A stretch of 64,000 nucleotides of DNA from Phreatobacter cathodiphilus (GTDB lineage: Bacteria > Pseudomonadota > Alphaproteobacteria > Rhizobiales > Phreatobacteraceae). Below, piece by piece: positions 9,911 to 18,018 of the stretch (within the stretch, counting starts at the first letter, position 1; each line of letters opens with the position of its first letter). The position numbers and the translations under genes were made by a program. The stretch is from positions 186,001-250,000 of the forward strand of contig NZ_CP027668.1 in assembly GCF_003008515.1 (NCBI RefSeq). The letters run 5' to 3'. The notes below the pieces were generated by a model. That model was given only the letters and a program-made list of their open reading frames with translations. It was not told the DNA's origin and ran no database searches.

Positions 9911-10426
9911 ATGTCGCCGCCACCCGAACGGGCCGGCCCGCTTCGCGCCCTCTGCGACGCTACCGAGCGCATGAGCGCCGTGGCGGCGGGGGCCTGCATC
10001 GCCGCCATCGTGGTGATCACCGTCGTCGCGGTCTGGTATCGCTACGTCCTCGGCGCACCGCTCTCGTGGACCGAGCAGGTCAGCCGCATCCTCTTCGTCT
10101 GGGTCACCTTCCTCGGCGCCGCGGTGCTCTACCGGCGCATGATCCACATCGTCATCGACATGATGGTGATGATGCTCCCGGCGCCGCTGCAGCGGGTCAT
10201 CTACTGGATCAACCAGGCCCTGATCTTCGTCTTCGCCGCCATGCTGCTGTGGTACGGCGGCAAGCTCTCCCTCGACAACCTCGCGCAGACTTTCGGCGCC
10301 CTCGAGATCACGCCGGCCAGCTTCTATGCCGCGGCCCCGGTCTCGGCCGCGCTGATCCTGCTCTACTGGGTCGAGAAGATCGTCGACCCATCCAAGCGCG
10401 TCCCCCAGGGCGACGTTCACCTCTGA
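9911..10426 (+). CDS. dctQ: TRAP transporter small membrane subunit DctQ
   Basis: A 171-residue inner-membrane protein with four helices. Helix 1 is at AGACIAAIVVITVVAVWYRYVL, and the loop after it carries the family pattern PLSWTEQVSRILFVWVTFLGAAVLYR. It forms the transmembrane part of the transporter with DctM. It lies 75 bp after dctP and 12 bp before dctM. The ligand is unknown; the linked dehydrogenases suggest a hydroxy acid. Confidence 0.9.
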   Translation: MSPPPERAGPLRALCDATERMSAVAAGACIAAIVVITVVAVWYRYVLGAPLSWTEQVSRILFVWVTFLGAAVLYRRMIHIVIDMMVMMLPAPLQRVIYWINQALIFVFAAMLLWYGGKLSLDNLAQTFGALEITPASFYAAAPVSAALILLYWVEKIVDPSKRVPQGDVHL

Positions 10427-10438
10427 CGGAGCGTCGCC

Positions 10439-11722
10439 ATGGCCAGCGTGCTGATGATCGGTTTCCTGGTGCTGCTGACGATCGGCCTGCCGATCGCCTT
10501 CGCCATGGGTCTCGCCACCATCCTGGCGATCGCCTGGCACGGGACACTGCCCTTCTCCCTCTTCGCCCAGCGCGCCCTGATCGGCGCCGATTCCTATTCC
10601 CTCCTCGCCATTCCCTTCTTCATCCTCGCCGGCAACCTCATGAACGTCGGCGGCATCACCGAGCGCATCGTCGCCTTCGCCAATGCCTGCGTCGGCCGCT
10701 TCACCGGCGGCCTCGGCCTCACCACCGTCATGTCCTGCATGGTCTTTTCCGGCGTTTCGGGCTCGGCGGTTGCCGACGCCTCGGCGCTCGGCAAGGTGCT
10801 CATCCCCGGCATGAAGAAACAGGGTTACGACGGCGGCTTTGCCGCCTCCGTCACGGCCGCCGCCTCGGTCATGGGGCCGATCATCCCCCCCTCCATCCCG
10901 CTGGTCATCTACGGCCTGTCGGTCGGCAAGGGCGTGTCGGTCGCCGCCCTCTTTCTCGGCGGCGTCGTACCGGGGATCGCGCTCGGCGTCGGCCTCGGCA
11001 TCGTCGTCTATGTCATCGCCCGCAAGCGGAACTATCCCCGGCACGAGGCGGTGCCGCTGCGCCAGCTCGTCTCGGCGGCGGGCCAGGCCGGCTGGGCCCT
11101 GTTCATGCCGGTGCTGATCCTGGTCGGCATCACCGGCGGTGTCGTCACGGTCACCGAGAGCGCCGCCATCGCCGTCCTCTACGCCGCCTTCGTCGGCATG
11201 GTCATCCACCGCGAACTCACCTGGCGCAACATCGGGCCGATCTTCGTCCAGACGGCGCTCGATACGGCGGTGGTGATGATCATCATCGCCTTCGCATCCG
11301 GCTTCGGCTGGCTGATGGCGGTGAGCGGGCTGCCCAAGAGCATCGCCGCCTGGATCTCCGGCATCTCCTCCGATCCGCTGGTGATCCTCCTCCTCATCAA
11401 CATCCTGCTGCTGATCGTCGGCTGCTTCATGGAGGCCATCGCCGCCATGATCATCCTGATCCCGGTGCTGATCCCCATCGTCGAGGCGGCGGGCATCGAC
11501 CTCGTCCATTTCGGCCTGGTCATGGTCTTCAACCTGATGCTCGGCCTGCTGACCCCGCCTGTCGGCATCCTCCTCTACATCTGCGGCAATTTCGCCAACG
11601 TGCGCATCGAGGCGGTGGTGCGGGAAGTCCTGCCCTTCCTCGGCGTCGGCGTGATCATCCTCGCCCTGATCACCGTCTTTCCCGCCACCGTCCTCTGGCT
11701 GCCGAAGCTGGTGCTGGGCTGA
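10439..11722 (+). CDS. dctM: TRAP transporter large membrane subunit DctM
   Basis: A 427-residue inner-membrane transporter subunit with about 12 hydrophobic segments, the full length expected for DctM. Recognisable motifs include PFFILAGNLMN, GGLGLTTVMSCMVFSGVSGSAVADASALG, and VMGPIIPPSIPLVIYG. It catalyses Na+-driven uptake with DctQ using the DctP receptor. The downstream SDR gene starts within 18 bp, so transport and first catabolic steps are probably co-transcribed. Confidence 0.93.
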   Translation: MASVLMIGFLVLLTIGLPIAFAMGLATILAIAWHGTLPFSLFAQRALIGADSYSLLAIPFFILAGNLMNVGGITERIVAFANACVGRFTGGLGLTTVMSCMVFSGVSGSAVADASALGKVLIPGMKKQGYDGGFAASVTAAASVMGPIIPPSIPLVIYGLSVGKGVSVAALFLGGVVPGIALGVGLGIVVYVIARKRNYPRHEAVPLRQLVSAAGQAGWALFMPVLILVGITGGVVTVTESAAIAVLYAAFVGMVIHRELTWRNIGPIFVQTALDTAVVMIIIAFASGFGWLMAVSGLPKSIAAWISGISSDPLVILLLINILLLIVGCFMEAIAAMIILIPVLIPIVEAAGIDLVHFGLVMVFNLMLGLLTPPVGILLYICGNFANVRIEAVVREVLPFLGVGVIILALITVFPATVLWLPKLVLG

Positions 11723-11739
11723 TCCACCGGAGCATGACC

Positions 11740-12531
11740 ATGAGCAGACTCGCAGACCGCGTCGCCCTCGTCTTCGGCGCCGGCTCCGTCGGCCCCGGCT
11801 GGGGCAACGGCAAGGCTTCCGCGGTTGCCTATGCGCGCGCCGGCGCCAGGGTCGTCTGCGTCGACATCAACCGCTCGGCGGCGGAGGAGACGGTCGGCAT
11901 CATCCGCGGCGAGGGCGGCACGGCGGAGGCGCTCGCCTGCGACGTGACGAAGCTCCTCGAGGTCGAGGACGTGGTGGCCCGCACCGGCGCGCTCTTCGGG
12001 CCCGTCGACATCCTCCACAACAATGTCGGCCATGCGAAGATGGGCGGCCCTCCGGACCTCTCCGAGGACGAATGGCGCCGCGAGATGGACCTCAACGTCA
12101 CCGGCATGTTCCTCGCCTGCAAGGTGGTCATCCCGACCATGCAGGCGCGCGGCCGCGGCGTCATCACCAACATCTCGTCCTCGGCCGGCATCCGCTACGT
12201 CGGCTATCCCTATACGAGCTATTACGCGGCCAAGGGCGCGGTGAACCAGTTCACGGTGGGTGTCGCGCTGCAATATGCCCGCGACGGCATCCGCTGCAAC
12301 GCCATCCTGCCGGGACTGATGGACACGCCGCTGATCTACCAGCAGATCTCGGTCCAGTACGCCTCGCCGGACGACATGGTGAAGGCCCGCCACGAGGCGA
12401 CGCCCATGGGCCGCATGGGTACCGGCTGGGACGTCGCCAACGCCGCGGTCTTCCTCGCCAGCGACGAGGCGAGCTACATCAACGCCGTCTGCCTGCCGGT
12501 GGACGGCGGCTTCACCGCCCGCTGCGCCTGA
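11740..12531 (+). CDS. Short-chain dehydrogenase/reductase, variant nucleotide loop
   Basis: A 263-residue NAD(P)-dependent oxidoreductase. The cofactor loop reads FGAGSVGPGWGNGKA, longer than the usual TGxxxGxG, and is followed by VDIN, the acidic residue favouring NAD+. NNVG, SSSAG and the catalytic YYAAK are present, and the C-terminus ends with VDGGFTA. The ATG at 11740 has GGAG seven bases upstream, preferred over the ATG at 11734, which is too close. It ends the TRAP operon and likely oxidises a hydroxyl group on the imported acid. Confidence 0.85.
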   Translation: MSRLADRVALVFGAGSVGPGWGNGKASAVAYARAGARVVCVDINRSAAEETVGIIRGEGGTAEALACDVTKLLEVEDVVARTGALFGPVDILHNNVGHAKMGGPPDLSEDEWRREMDLNVTGMFLACKVVIPTMQARGRGVITNISSSAGIRYVGYPYTSYYAAKGAVNQFTVGVALQYARDGIRCNAILPGLMDTPLIYQQISVQYASPDDMVKARHEATPMGRMGTGWDVANAAVFLASDEASYINAVCLPVDGGFTARCA

Positions 12532-12602
12532 GCCGCCGCCGGGGGGATGCGCCCGCCGGCGCGGCAGGCTAAGGAGCCTCGTCGTCGTCGAGGGGAGCCG
12601 CC

Positions 12603-13421
12603 ATGGCAGGGTCGAAAGTCGTTCTGGTCACCGGAGCCTCCTCCGGCATCGGCCGCGCCACGGCGGAGCGCCTCGCCGCCCGCGGCCACCGCGTCGTCGG
12701 CACCAGCCGCCGCGATAGCCCCGGCGAGGCGCCCTGGACCTGGGCGGTGCTCGACGTCACCGATGAGGCCTCCGTCGCCGCCTGCGTCGCCGGCGTGCTC
12801 GCCTCCCACGGCCGCATCGACGCGGTGGTGAACAATGCCGGCCTGGTCATGGCCGGGGCCGTGGAGGACACCACGCCGGACGAGGCGCGCCTCAGCTTCG
12901 AAACCAACGTCTTCGGCGCCATGCGCCTCGCCCGGGCCGTCCTGCCGGGCATGCGTGCCCAGAAAGCGGGCACCATCGTCAACATGGGTTCGCTCGCGGG
13001 CCGTGTCGGCATGCCCTTCCAGGGGCTCTATTCGGCCAGCAAGTTCGCGCTGGAGGGCCTGACCGAGGCGCTCGCCCAGGAGGTCGCCGCCTTCGGCGTC
13101 ACGGTGGCGCTGGTCGCCCCCGGCGACACCGCGACCCCCGTCGTCGACAACCGCGTCTGGGCGGCCGGCTCGCGCGACCCCGCCTCGCCCTATGCGGCGG
13201 CCTGTGCCCGCGTCGTCGCCATGTACGAGAAGGACGAGCGCGCCGGCGCCCCGGCCGACGGGGTCGCCGCCCTCGTCACCGCCATCGTCGAGGGCCGGAG
13301 GCGCGGCCCGCGCCATGTCGTCGGCCCCTTGGGCCAGCGCGTCATGGTGGCCTCGCGCGGCGTCGTTCCCGGCGGCATTTTTCACTGGGGGATGTCACGA
13401 TATTTCGGTCTCGGCCGCTGA
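12603..13421 (+). CDS. Short-chain dehydrogenase/reductase (classical)
   Basis: A 272-residue classical SDR with cofactor motif TGASSGIG at residues 10-17, NNAG, and the active-site pattern YSASKFALEGL. The C-terminus is hydrophobic and basic (GIFHWGMSRYFGLGR), hinting at membrane association. It follows the previous SDR by 71 bp in the same direction and precedes the sphingolipid cluster, so it could belong to either. A ketosphinganine-reductase-type role is conceivable but unsupported; the substrate is unassigned. Confidence 0.8.
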   Translation: MAGSKVVLVTGASSGIGRATAERLAARGHRVVGTSRRDSPGEAPWTWAVLDVTDEASVAACVAGVLASHGRIDAVVNNAGLVMAGAVEDTTPDEARLSFETNVFGAMRLARAVLPGMRAQKAGTIVNMGSLAGRVGMPFQGLYSASKFALEGLTEALAQEVAAFGVTVALVAPGDTATPVVDNRVWAAGSRDPASPYAAACARVVAMYEKDERAGAPADGVAALVTAIVEGRRRGPRHVVGPLGQRVMVASRGVVPGGIFHWGMSRYFGLGR

Positions 13422-13559
13422 TCGGCCGGAATGCGTAACATCCGGTATCGCGTCGCGACCCCAGATATTGCTGTAAACCATTGAGAAAACGAGATAAGTT
13501 CCGACATGTGGACGTCGTCTACCGGGAGCGGAACCGGTCTCTCCGTGCTGGCCCGAGGC

Positions 13560-13588
13560 TTGCTCGCGCTCGCCAAGCCAACTATAGC
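13560..13588 (+). promoter_or_regulatory. Weak candidate promoter for serine palmitoyltransferase
   Basis: TTGCTC (13560-13565), a 17-bp spacer and TATAGC (13583-13588) lie 53 bp before the ATG at 13641. Only about three -35 and four -10 positions match the consensus. It is the best promoter-like pair in the 219-bp gap 13422-13640. Confidence 0.28.
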
Positions 13589-13640
13589 GACTGAACCGCC
13601 TCCTTGACGGTTCGGTGACCCTCGAAAGCAAAGCTGTTCC

Positions 13641-14894
13641 ATGTCCGATAGTACGGTGCATCCCGAAGGCGGATCGCAAACGGTCGCCGCGACCGCCCAA
13701 CTCACCGGGATCCTGCGCCGCGTCGCGTCGCTGGGCGACATCCTCGAACGGTCGGTCGGCGATGCCACCCACCCGCTGAAGATCCAGCTCGAGCGTTTCG
13801 ACAGCCCGGTCCATGCCGTCATCGACGGCAGGCCCACCACGCTGTTCGGCACGAACAGCTATCTCGGCCTCAATTTCGATCCGCGCTGCATCGCCGCCGC
13901 GGAGACCGCGCTGAAGACCTGGGGCACCGGCTCCACCGCCTCGCGCGTCGCCAGCGGCAACCAGGCCGGCCATGCCGAGCTCGAGCGCACCATCGCCGCC
14001 TATTACGGCCGCCCGGACGCCATCGTCTTCTCCACCGGCTTCATGGCCAATCTCGGCTCGATCGGGGGCCTGGCCGCCGAAGGCGACCTCATCCTCTACG
14101 ACGCCTTCTGCCATGCCAGCATCATCGATGCCTGCCGGGCGAGCGGCGCCACCTTCAAGTCCTTCCGCCACAACGACCCGGCCGATCTCGACCGGATGCT
14201 GTCGGAGGCGACCGTACCCCCCTCGCGCACCCTCGTCGTGCTCGAAGGGCTCTATTCCGTCTGGGGCGACCTCGGCGCGGTCAAGGACCTCGCCACCGTC
14301 GCCAAGAAGCACGGCGCGCTGGTGCTGGTCGACGAGGCCCACGGCCTCGGCCTCTACGGCCCCACCGGTCGCGGCGTCACCGAGGCCCAGGGCGCCGAGC
14401 ACCTGGTCGATGCCGTCGTCGGCACCTTCTCCAAGTCGGTCGGCGTCATCGGCGGCTATTGCGTCACCAGCCATCCGGCTCTCAAGGCGCTGCGCTTCCT
14501 CGCCCGCTCCTATCTCTACACGGCCTCGCTGCCGCCGGCCGTGGTCGCCTCGGCACGCACCGCCATCGGCATCATCGCCAGCGAGCCGGAGCGGCGCGCC
14601 GATCTCTGGCGCAAGGCCGAGCGCTTCTGCGCCGGCGTCGAGGCTCTCGGCTATTCGATGTGCGCGGCACCCGGTCCGGTCGGCGCCATCAAGATGCGCG
14701 GCCTCGTCCAGGGCCTCGGCTTCTGGCGCGAGCTGCTGGAGCGCGGCATCTACGTCAACATCCTCGTGCCGCCGGCGACCCCGAGCGGCGAGGTGCTGCT
14801 GCGCTACTCGGTCTCGGCCGCCCATACCGACGCCGACATCGACCTGTTCCTCGGCGTGCTGAGCGACCTGTCGCAGATGTCGCAGACCGCCTGA
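13641..14894 (+). CDS. spt: Serine palmitoyltransferase-like alpha-oxoamine synthase (PLP)
   Basis: A 417-residue PLP enzyme of the alpha-oxoamine synthase family (SPT, KBL, BioF). It condenses an acyl thioester with an amino acid; SPT uses serine to give 3-ketosphinganine. The core has NSYLGL, GTGSTASRVASGN, substrate/PLP His158 in CHAS, DEAH at 231-234, and Schiff-base Lys265 in GTFSK. The absence of any other biotin gene, plus adjacent ACP, ketosynthase and ceramide-synthase-like genes, favours SPT over BioF. It converges on the dehydratase/KAS/ACP operon with a 7-bp gap. Cytoplasmic or peripheral at the inner membrane. Confidence 0.82.
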   Translation: MSDSTVHPEGGSQTVAATAQLTGILRRVASLGDILERSVGDATHPLKIQLERFDSPVHAVIDGRPTTLFGTNSYLGLNFDPRCIAAAETALKTWGTGSTASRVASGNQAGHAELERTIAAYYGRPDAIVFSTGFMANLGSIGGLAAEGDLILYDAFCHASIIDACRASGATFKSFRHNDPADLDRMLSEATVPPSRTLVVLEGLYSVWGDLGAVKDLATVAKKHGALVLVDEAHGLGLYGPTGRGVTEAQGAEHLVDAVVGTFSKSVGVIGGYCVTSHPALKALRFLARSYLYTASLPPAVVASARTAIGIIASEPERRADLWRKAERFCAGVEALGYSMCAAPGPVGAIKMRGLVQGLGFWRELLERGIYVNILVPPATPSGEVLLRYSVSAAHTDADIDLFLGVLSDLSQMSQTA

Positions 14895-14901
14895 GGCGGC
14901 C

Positions 14902-15315
14902 TCACAGCAGGACGACGGCCTCCGCCAGCGCCGCCGCCTTGCCGTCCGCTCCCTTGACGAAGATGCGCAGGGTCGCCCGCGGCCGGCCCTCCGCCGTGTC
15001 GGCCCGCACCACGCGCGCCGACACCGTGACCGCCGCGCCCACCGCCACCGGCAGCGCGAAACGGCTCGACAGCTTGGCGCAGGCGCCCTGCGGCAGCCAT
15101 TCGGCGAGCGCCGTGTCGGCGAGGCCCATCAGCAGCATGCCCTGAACGATGGCGCCGGGCAGGCCCACGGCGCGCGCCGCCGCCTCGTCCACGTGGATCG
15201 GATTGTCGTCGCCCGAGGCCGCCGCATAGGCCCGCACCATGGCCATGTCGACGGCGGCGAAATGCCGGTCCGGCAGCACGGTGCCGAAGGGCAGGGGATG
15301 GGCGGCAGCGGTCAC
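14902..15315 (-). CDS. MaoC-like hot-dog dehydratase
   Basis: A 137-residue single hot-dog protein. The hydratase-2 motif is visible as AASGDDNPIHVDEAAARAVG, with the catalytic Asp/His pair, followed by GAIVQGML. It should dehydrate or hydrate a 3-hydroxyacyl thioester. Its start overlaps the end of the second hot-dog gene by 4 bp (ATGA), so they are translationally coupled and may form a heterodimer equal to a double hot-dog dehydratase. It is the last gene of the leftward ACP-KAS-hot-dog-MaoC operon. Confidence 0.8.
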   Translation of the reverse strand: MTAAAHPLPFGTVLPDRHFAAVDMAMVRAYAAASGDDNPIHVDEAAARAVGLPGAIVQGMLLMGLADTALAEWLPQGACAKLSSRFALPVAVGAAVTVSARVVRADTAEGRPRATLRIFVKGADGKAAALAEAVVLL

Positions 15316-15683
15316 GGCACCAGCCTCAGGACGGCGTGGAGGCGCGCCACGGGGGCCCCCGCATCGCTCACCGCGACGTCGAGGGCGAGATGGATCTCGT
15401 CCGTCCTCCGCACCTCGGCCGCGAGCGACAGCTCCCTGTCGAGGGGCAGCGCCGACAGCATCTCCACCGTCTGCAATTCGTGAACGGGGAGCGAGCCCGG
15501 CCGGTCGGCGGCGAGGTCGCGCACGAGATCGACCAGTTCGGGCCGGGTCAGCCAGCGGATCGGATAGGTGGTGGGCTGGCGCGCGCCGGCCGGTGCCCCG
15601 AGGCTGCCGGCGAAGGCCGCCACGTCGGCGGTCGTGGCGACCACCGCGAATGCGGCCTTCCGCGTTCCGCCGACGAGGCTCAC
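15312..15683 (-). CDS. Small hot-dog-like partner protein
   Basis: A 123-residue protein starting at GTG 15683, whose first bases overlap the KAS stop (GTGA). No ATG exists at this end and the frame upstream is inside KAS. The sequence (TYPIRWLTRPELVDLVRD, then LQTVEMLSALPLDRELSLAAEVRR, and DIALDVAVSD-like strands) has the helix-plus-strands rhythm of a degenerate hot-dog fold such as the non-catalytic half of double hot-dog dehydratases, and I see no catalytic Asp/His motif. A structural partner of the adjacent MaoC protein is the simplest reading. Confidence 0.6.
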   Translation of the reverse strand: MSLVGGTRKAAFAVVATTADVAAFAGSLGAPAGARQPTTYPIRWLTRPELVDLVRDLAADRPGSLPVHELQTVEMLSALPLDRELSLAAEVRRTDEIHLALDVAVSDAGAPVARLHAVLRLVP

Positions 15684-16894
15684 GCCGCCCGGCCGATGGC
15701 GAGCGAGGCGTTGATGCCGCCGAAGGCGAAGGAATTGGTCAGCGCCACGTCGAAGGCGTGACTGCGCCCGACATTGGCGACGCAGTCGATGGGGCAGGCC
15801 GGGTCCGCCTCCAGGAAATTGATGGTCGGCGGCACGAAGCCCTCCTCCAGCGCCCGAATGGTGACGACCGCCTCGATGGCACCGGCGGCCCCCAGCGTGT
15901 GGCCGTGGATCGGCTTGGTGGAACTGACCGGCAGGGTGCCGAGCTTCTCGCCGAAGACCCGGCCGAGCGCCTCGCTCTCGGTCGAATCGTTGAGGATCGT
16001 GGCGGTGCCGTGGGCATTCACATAGCCGACCGCTTCCGCGCCGAGGCCCGCATCGGCCAGCGCCAGCGTCATGGCCTCGGCGGCCCCGCCGACGTCCGGC
16101 TTCAGCATGTCCTTGGCGTCGCTCGTGGTGCCGTAGCCGAGGAGGCGGCCGCGGATACGGGCGCCGCGGGCCGCCGCCACCTCCTCCGCCTCGATGACCA
16201 GGGCCGCGGAGCCCTCGCCGAGCAGCAGGCCGTTGCGGCCGCGCGAGAAGGGGCGGCAGAGCTGCGGCGAGAGCACGCGCAGCATTTCCCAGGCCTTCAT
16301 GCCGCCGGGGGTGACGATGGCCTCGGAGCCGACGACGATGGCCCGGTCGGTGAGGCCGGCGCGCACCATGTGGAAGGCGATGCCGAGGGCCTGCGCGGAG
16401 GAGGCGCAGGCGCTCGACACGACGAAGGTCGTGCCGGTGCAGCCATAGACCAGGCCGACATTGGACGCCGAGGCGCTGATCATCGCGCGGGGCACGGTCA
16501 AGGGGTCGGGGCGCTTCTGGGTCAGCGCCATGTTGCGCGAGGATTCCTCGATCGTGCCGAGGCTGGCGATGCCGGTGCCGACGATCACCGAGGTGCGCGG
16601 GCCGAGCGGCAGGGCCTCGGCGAGGCCGGCATCCTTCACCGCCTCGTCGGCGGCGATCAGGGCCATCAGCGTCACCCGGTCGAAGAACGACGTCTTCAGA
16701 TGCGGGAAGAAGCGCTCGAGGTCGAAATCCTGGACCTGAGCGGCGATGCGCAGGTTGTTGCCGAACTCGTAGTCCAGCACGATCTGCTTGACGCCGGACA
16801 CGCCGGTGGCCGCGGCCGTCCACAGGGCTTCGACCCCGTGGCCGGCCGTGGTGAGCGCACCGAGACCGGTGACGACGACGGAGCGGGACGTCAC
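15680..16894 (-). CDS. Beta-ketoacyl-ACP synthase, FabF/KAS II family
   Basis: A 404-residue condensing enzyme that extends an acyl chain with malonyl-ACP. The catalytic triad is intact: Cys163 in SSACASS, His295 in NAHGTAT, and His332 in KPIHGHTLGAAG. The C-terminus has the family NSFAFGG motif. It is coupled to the small hot-dog gene by a GTGA overlap and lies 2 bp after the ACP gene. It is unlikely to be the housekeeping FabF, which normally neighbours fabD/fabG/acpP. The private ACP suggests a specialised chain for the sphingoid base or its N-acyl group, similar in logic to the rhizobial AcpXL set. Confidence 0.88.
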   Translation of the reverse strand: MTSRSVVVTGLGALTTAGHGVEALWTAAATGVSGVKQIVLDYEFGNNLRIAAQVQDFDLERFFPHLKTSFFDRVTLMALIAADEAVKDAGLAEALPLGPRTSVIVGTGIASLGTIEESSRNMALTQKRPDPLTVPRAMISASASNVGLVYGCTGTTFVVSSACASSAQALGIAFHMVRAGLTDRAIVVGSEAIVTPGGMKAWEMLRVLSPQLCRPFSRGRNGLLLGEGSAALVIEAEEVAAARGARIRGRLLGYGTTSDAKDMLKPDVGGAAEAMTLALADAGLGAEAVGYVNAHGTATILNDSTESEALGRVFGEKLGTLPVSSTKPIHGHTLGAAGAIEAVVTIRALEEGFVPPTINFLEADPACPIDCVANVGRSHAFDVALTNSFAFGGINASLAIGRAA

Positions 16895-16896
16895 GA

Positions 16897-17175
16897 TCAG
16901 GCCTGCTGCGCTTTCTGGATATGCTCCTTGAGGACGGCGATGAGGCCGCCGACGTCCTTCACCTGCGCGAGGCTCTCGTCCATCGGCACATAGACCTGGA
17001 ACTTCTCCTCGATGGCGGCGAGGATCATCATGTAGTCGACGCTGGCGATGTTCAGCGATTCGAGCGTCGTATCCGGCCCAACGCCGTTCAGATCGACCAT
17101 GCCTTCCTTCGCGATCACCTCGACGAGGTCGCGCGTCAGCTGGTCGTCCCCGAAAGCGGATGCGGTATCGGTCAT
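16897..17175 (-). CDS. Specialised acyl carrier protein
   Basis: A 92-residue acidic, four-helix carrier. The phosphopantetheine site is Ser45 within LNIASVDYMMI, where housekeeping ACPs have a DSL motif; here the residue before Ser is Ala and Val follows. Downstream IEEKFQVYVP fits ACP helix 2/3. The holo form would present acyl chains to the adjacent ketosynthase and perhaps directly to serine palmitoyltransferase. An AAGAAGG element precedes the ATG. It is the first gene of the operon, divergent from the DUF4833 gene. Confidence 0.85.
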   Translation of the reverse strand: MTDTASAFGDDQLTRDLVEVIAKEGMVDLNGVGPDTTLESLNIASVDYMMILAAIEEKFQVYVPMDESLAQVKDVGGLIAVLKEHIQKAQQA

Positions 17176-17403
17176 TCCGTGGCCTTCTTGTTACTTCTCG
17201 ACGTCGTCCGGTCCTGACATCGTCACGCTAGGCCCTACGCGCGCGCAAGCCAAGTCTCGGCCGCCCGCCCGATCACCTGCGTCCCGTGCGACGCTCAGTG
17301 CCTTCCTAACCTCTTATTTCCGTCCTATCTAGCACCCAGTTGCACCTGAGATGGCGTCGAGCGCCATTTGGTCACGATAAGACGCGTTGACGAGGGTTCC
17401 CCC

Positions 17404-18012
17404 ATGACCATTTCCCGCCGAGGTCTGATCGCCGCAACCGGCCTCCTCGTGCCGGCGAGCCCGTCCATCGCCCAGGACCGGCTGCCGCCGGTGAGCATCC
17501 GCCGGTCCGAACTGACCGTCTCGCGGTCCCTCGCCGTCGCCCGCCCCGATCTTCCGGTCCCCTCCGACCGCGGCATGCTCTTCTATGTCCAGCACGCCAT
17601 CAACAAGAATGTTCTGGTCTATGCCGCGCGTCAGCGGCCGGACGGTGGCCTCGATCCTCAGGCGCCGGTGGAGGTCTTCTGGCGCCGCTACGACGACGAC
17701 AACGGCCGGCGGCGCGAACTCTCCTTCTTCGAGCGCGTCTTCGCCTTCGGCGTCAGCGCCCGGTCCATCGCCCCGTCCCGCTATTCCGCGCGCATCGCCG
17801 GCTATCGCGAGCGTGATGCGGTGATCGAGGTGGGCTCCGACGGCAAGCCGCGCGCGCTGATGACCTCCGGGCAGCGCACCTTCCGCGTCGTCTATGCCTA
17901 TGCCCAGGCCGAGGACCGCCGCTTCATCCCGAAGATCCACTACATCGACATCCATGGCATCGACGTCGCCAGCGGCGAGGCGGTGCGCGAGCGCGTCCGC
18001 CTCGACATGTAA
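17404..18012 (+). CDS. Exported DUF4833-like protein
   Basis: A 202-residue exported protein. The N-terminus MTISRRGLIAATGLLVPASPSIAQ is a Tat-type signal with cleavage near IAQ-D. The mature part (GMLFYVQHAINKNVLVYAAR, VEVFWRRYDDD, IHYIDIHGID) matches what I recall of DUF4833, whose function is unknown. ATG 17404 is preceded by GAGG, and earlier in-frame starts add only a short basic peptide. It lies between the ACP operon and the GT32/Lpt operon, so a periplasmic part in lipid maturation or transfer is possible by location only. Confidence 0.6.
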   Translation: MTISRRGLIAATGLLVPASPSIAQDRLPPVSIRRSELTVSRSLAVARPDLPVPSDRGMLFYVQHAINKNVLVYAARQRPDGGLDPQAPVEVFWRRYDDDNGRRRELSFFERVFAFGVSARSIAPSRYSARIAGYRERDAVIEVGSDGKPRALMTSGQRTFRVVYAYAQAEDRRFIPKIHYIDIHGIDVASGEAVRERVRLDM

Positions 18013-18018
18013 GGCCCG

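Noticed and set aside
13641-14894. BioF (8-amino-7-oxononanoate synthase) as the identity of the 13641 gene
   Set aside because: Same fold family, but no biotin genes nearby and the lipid context favours SPT; left as the alternative.
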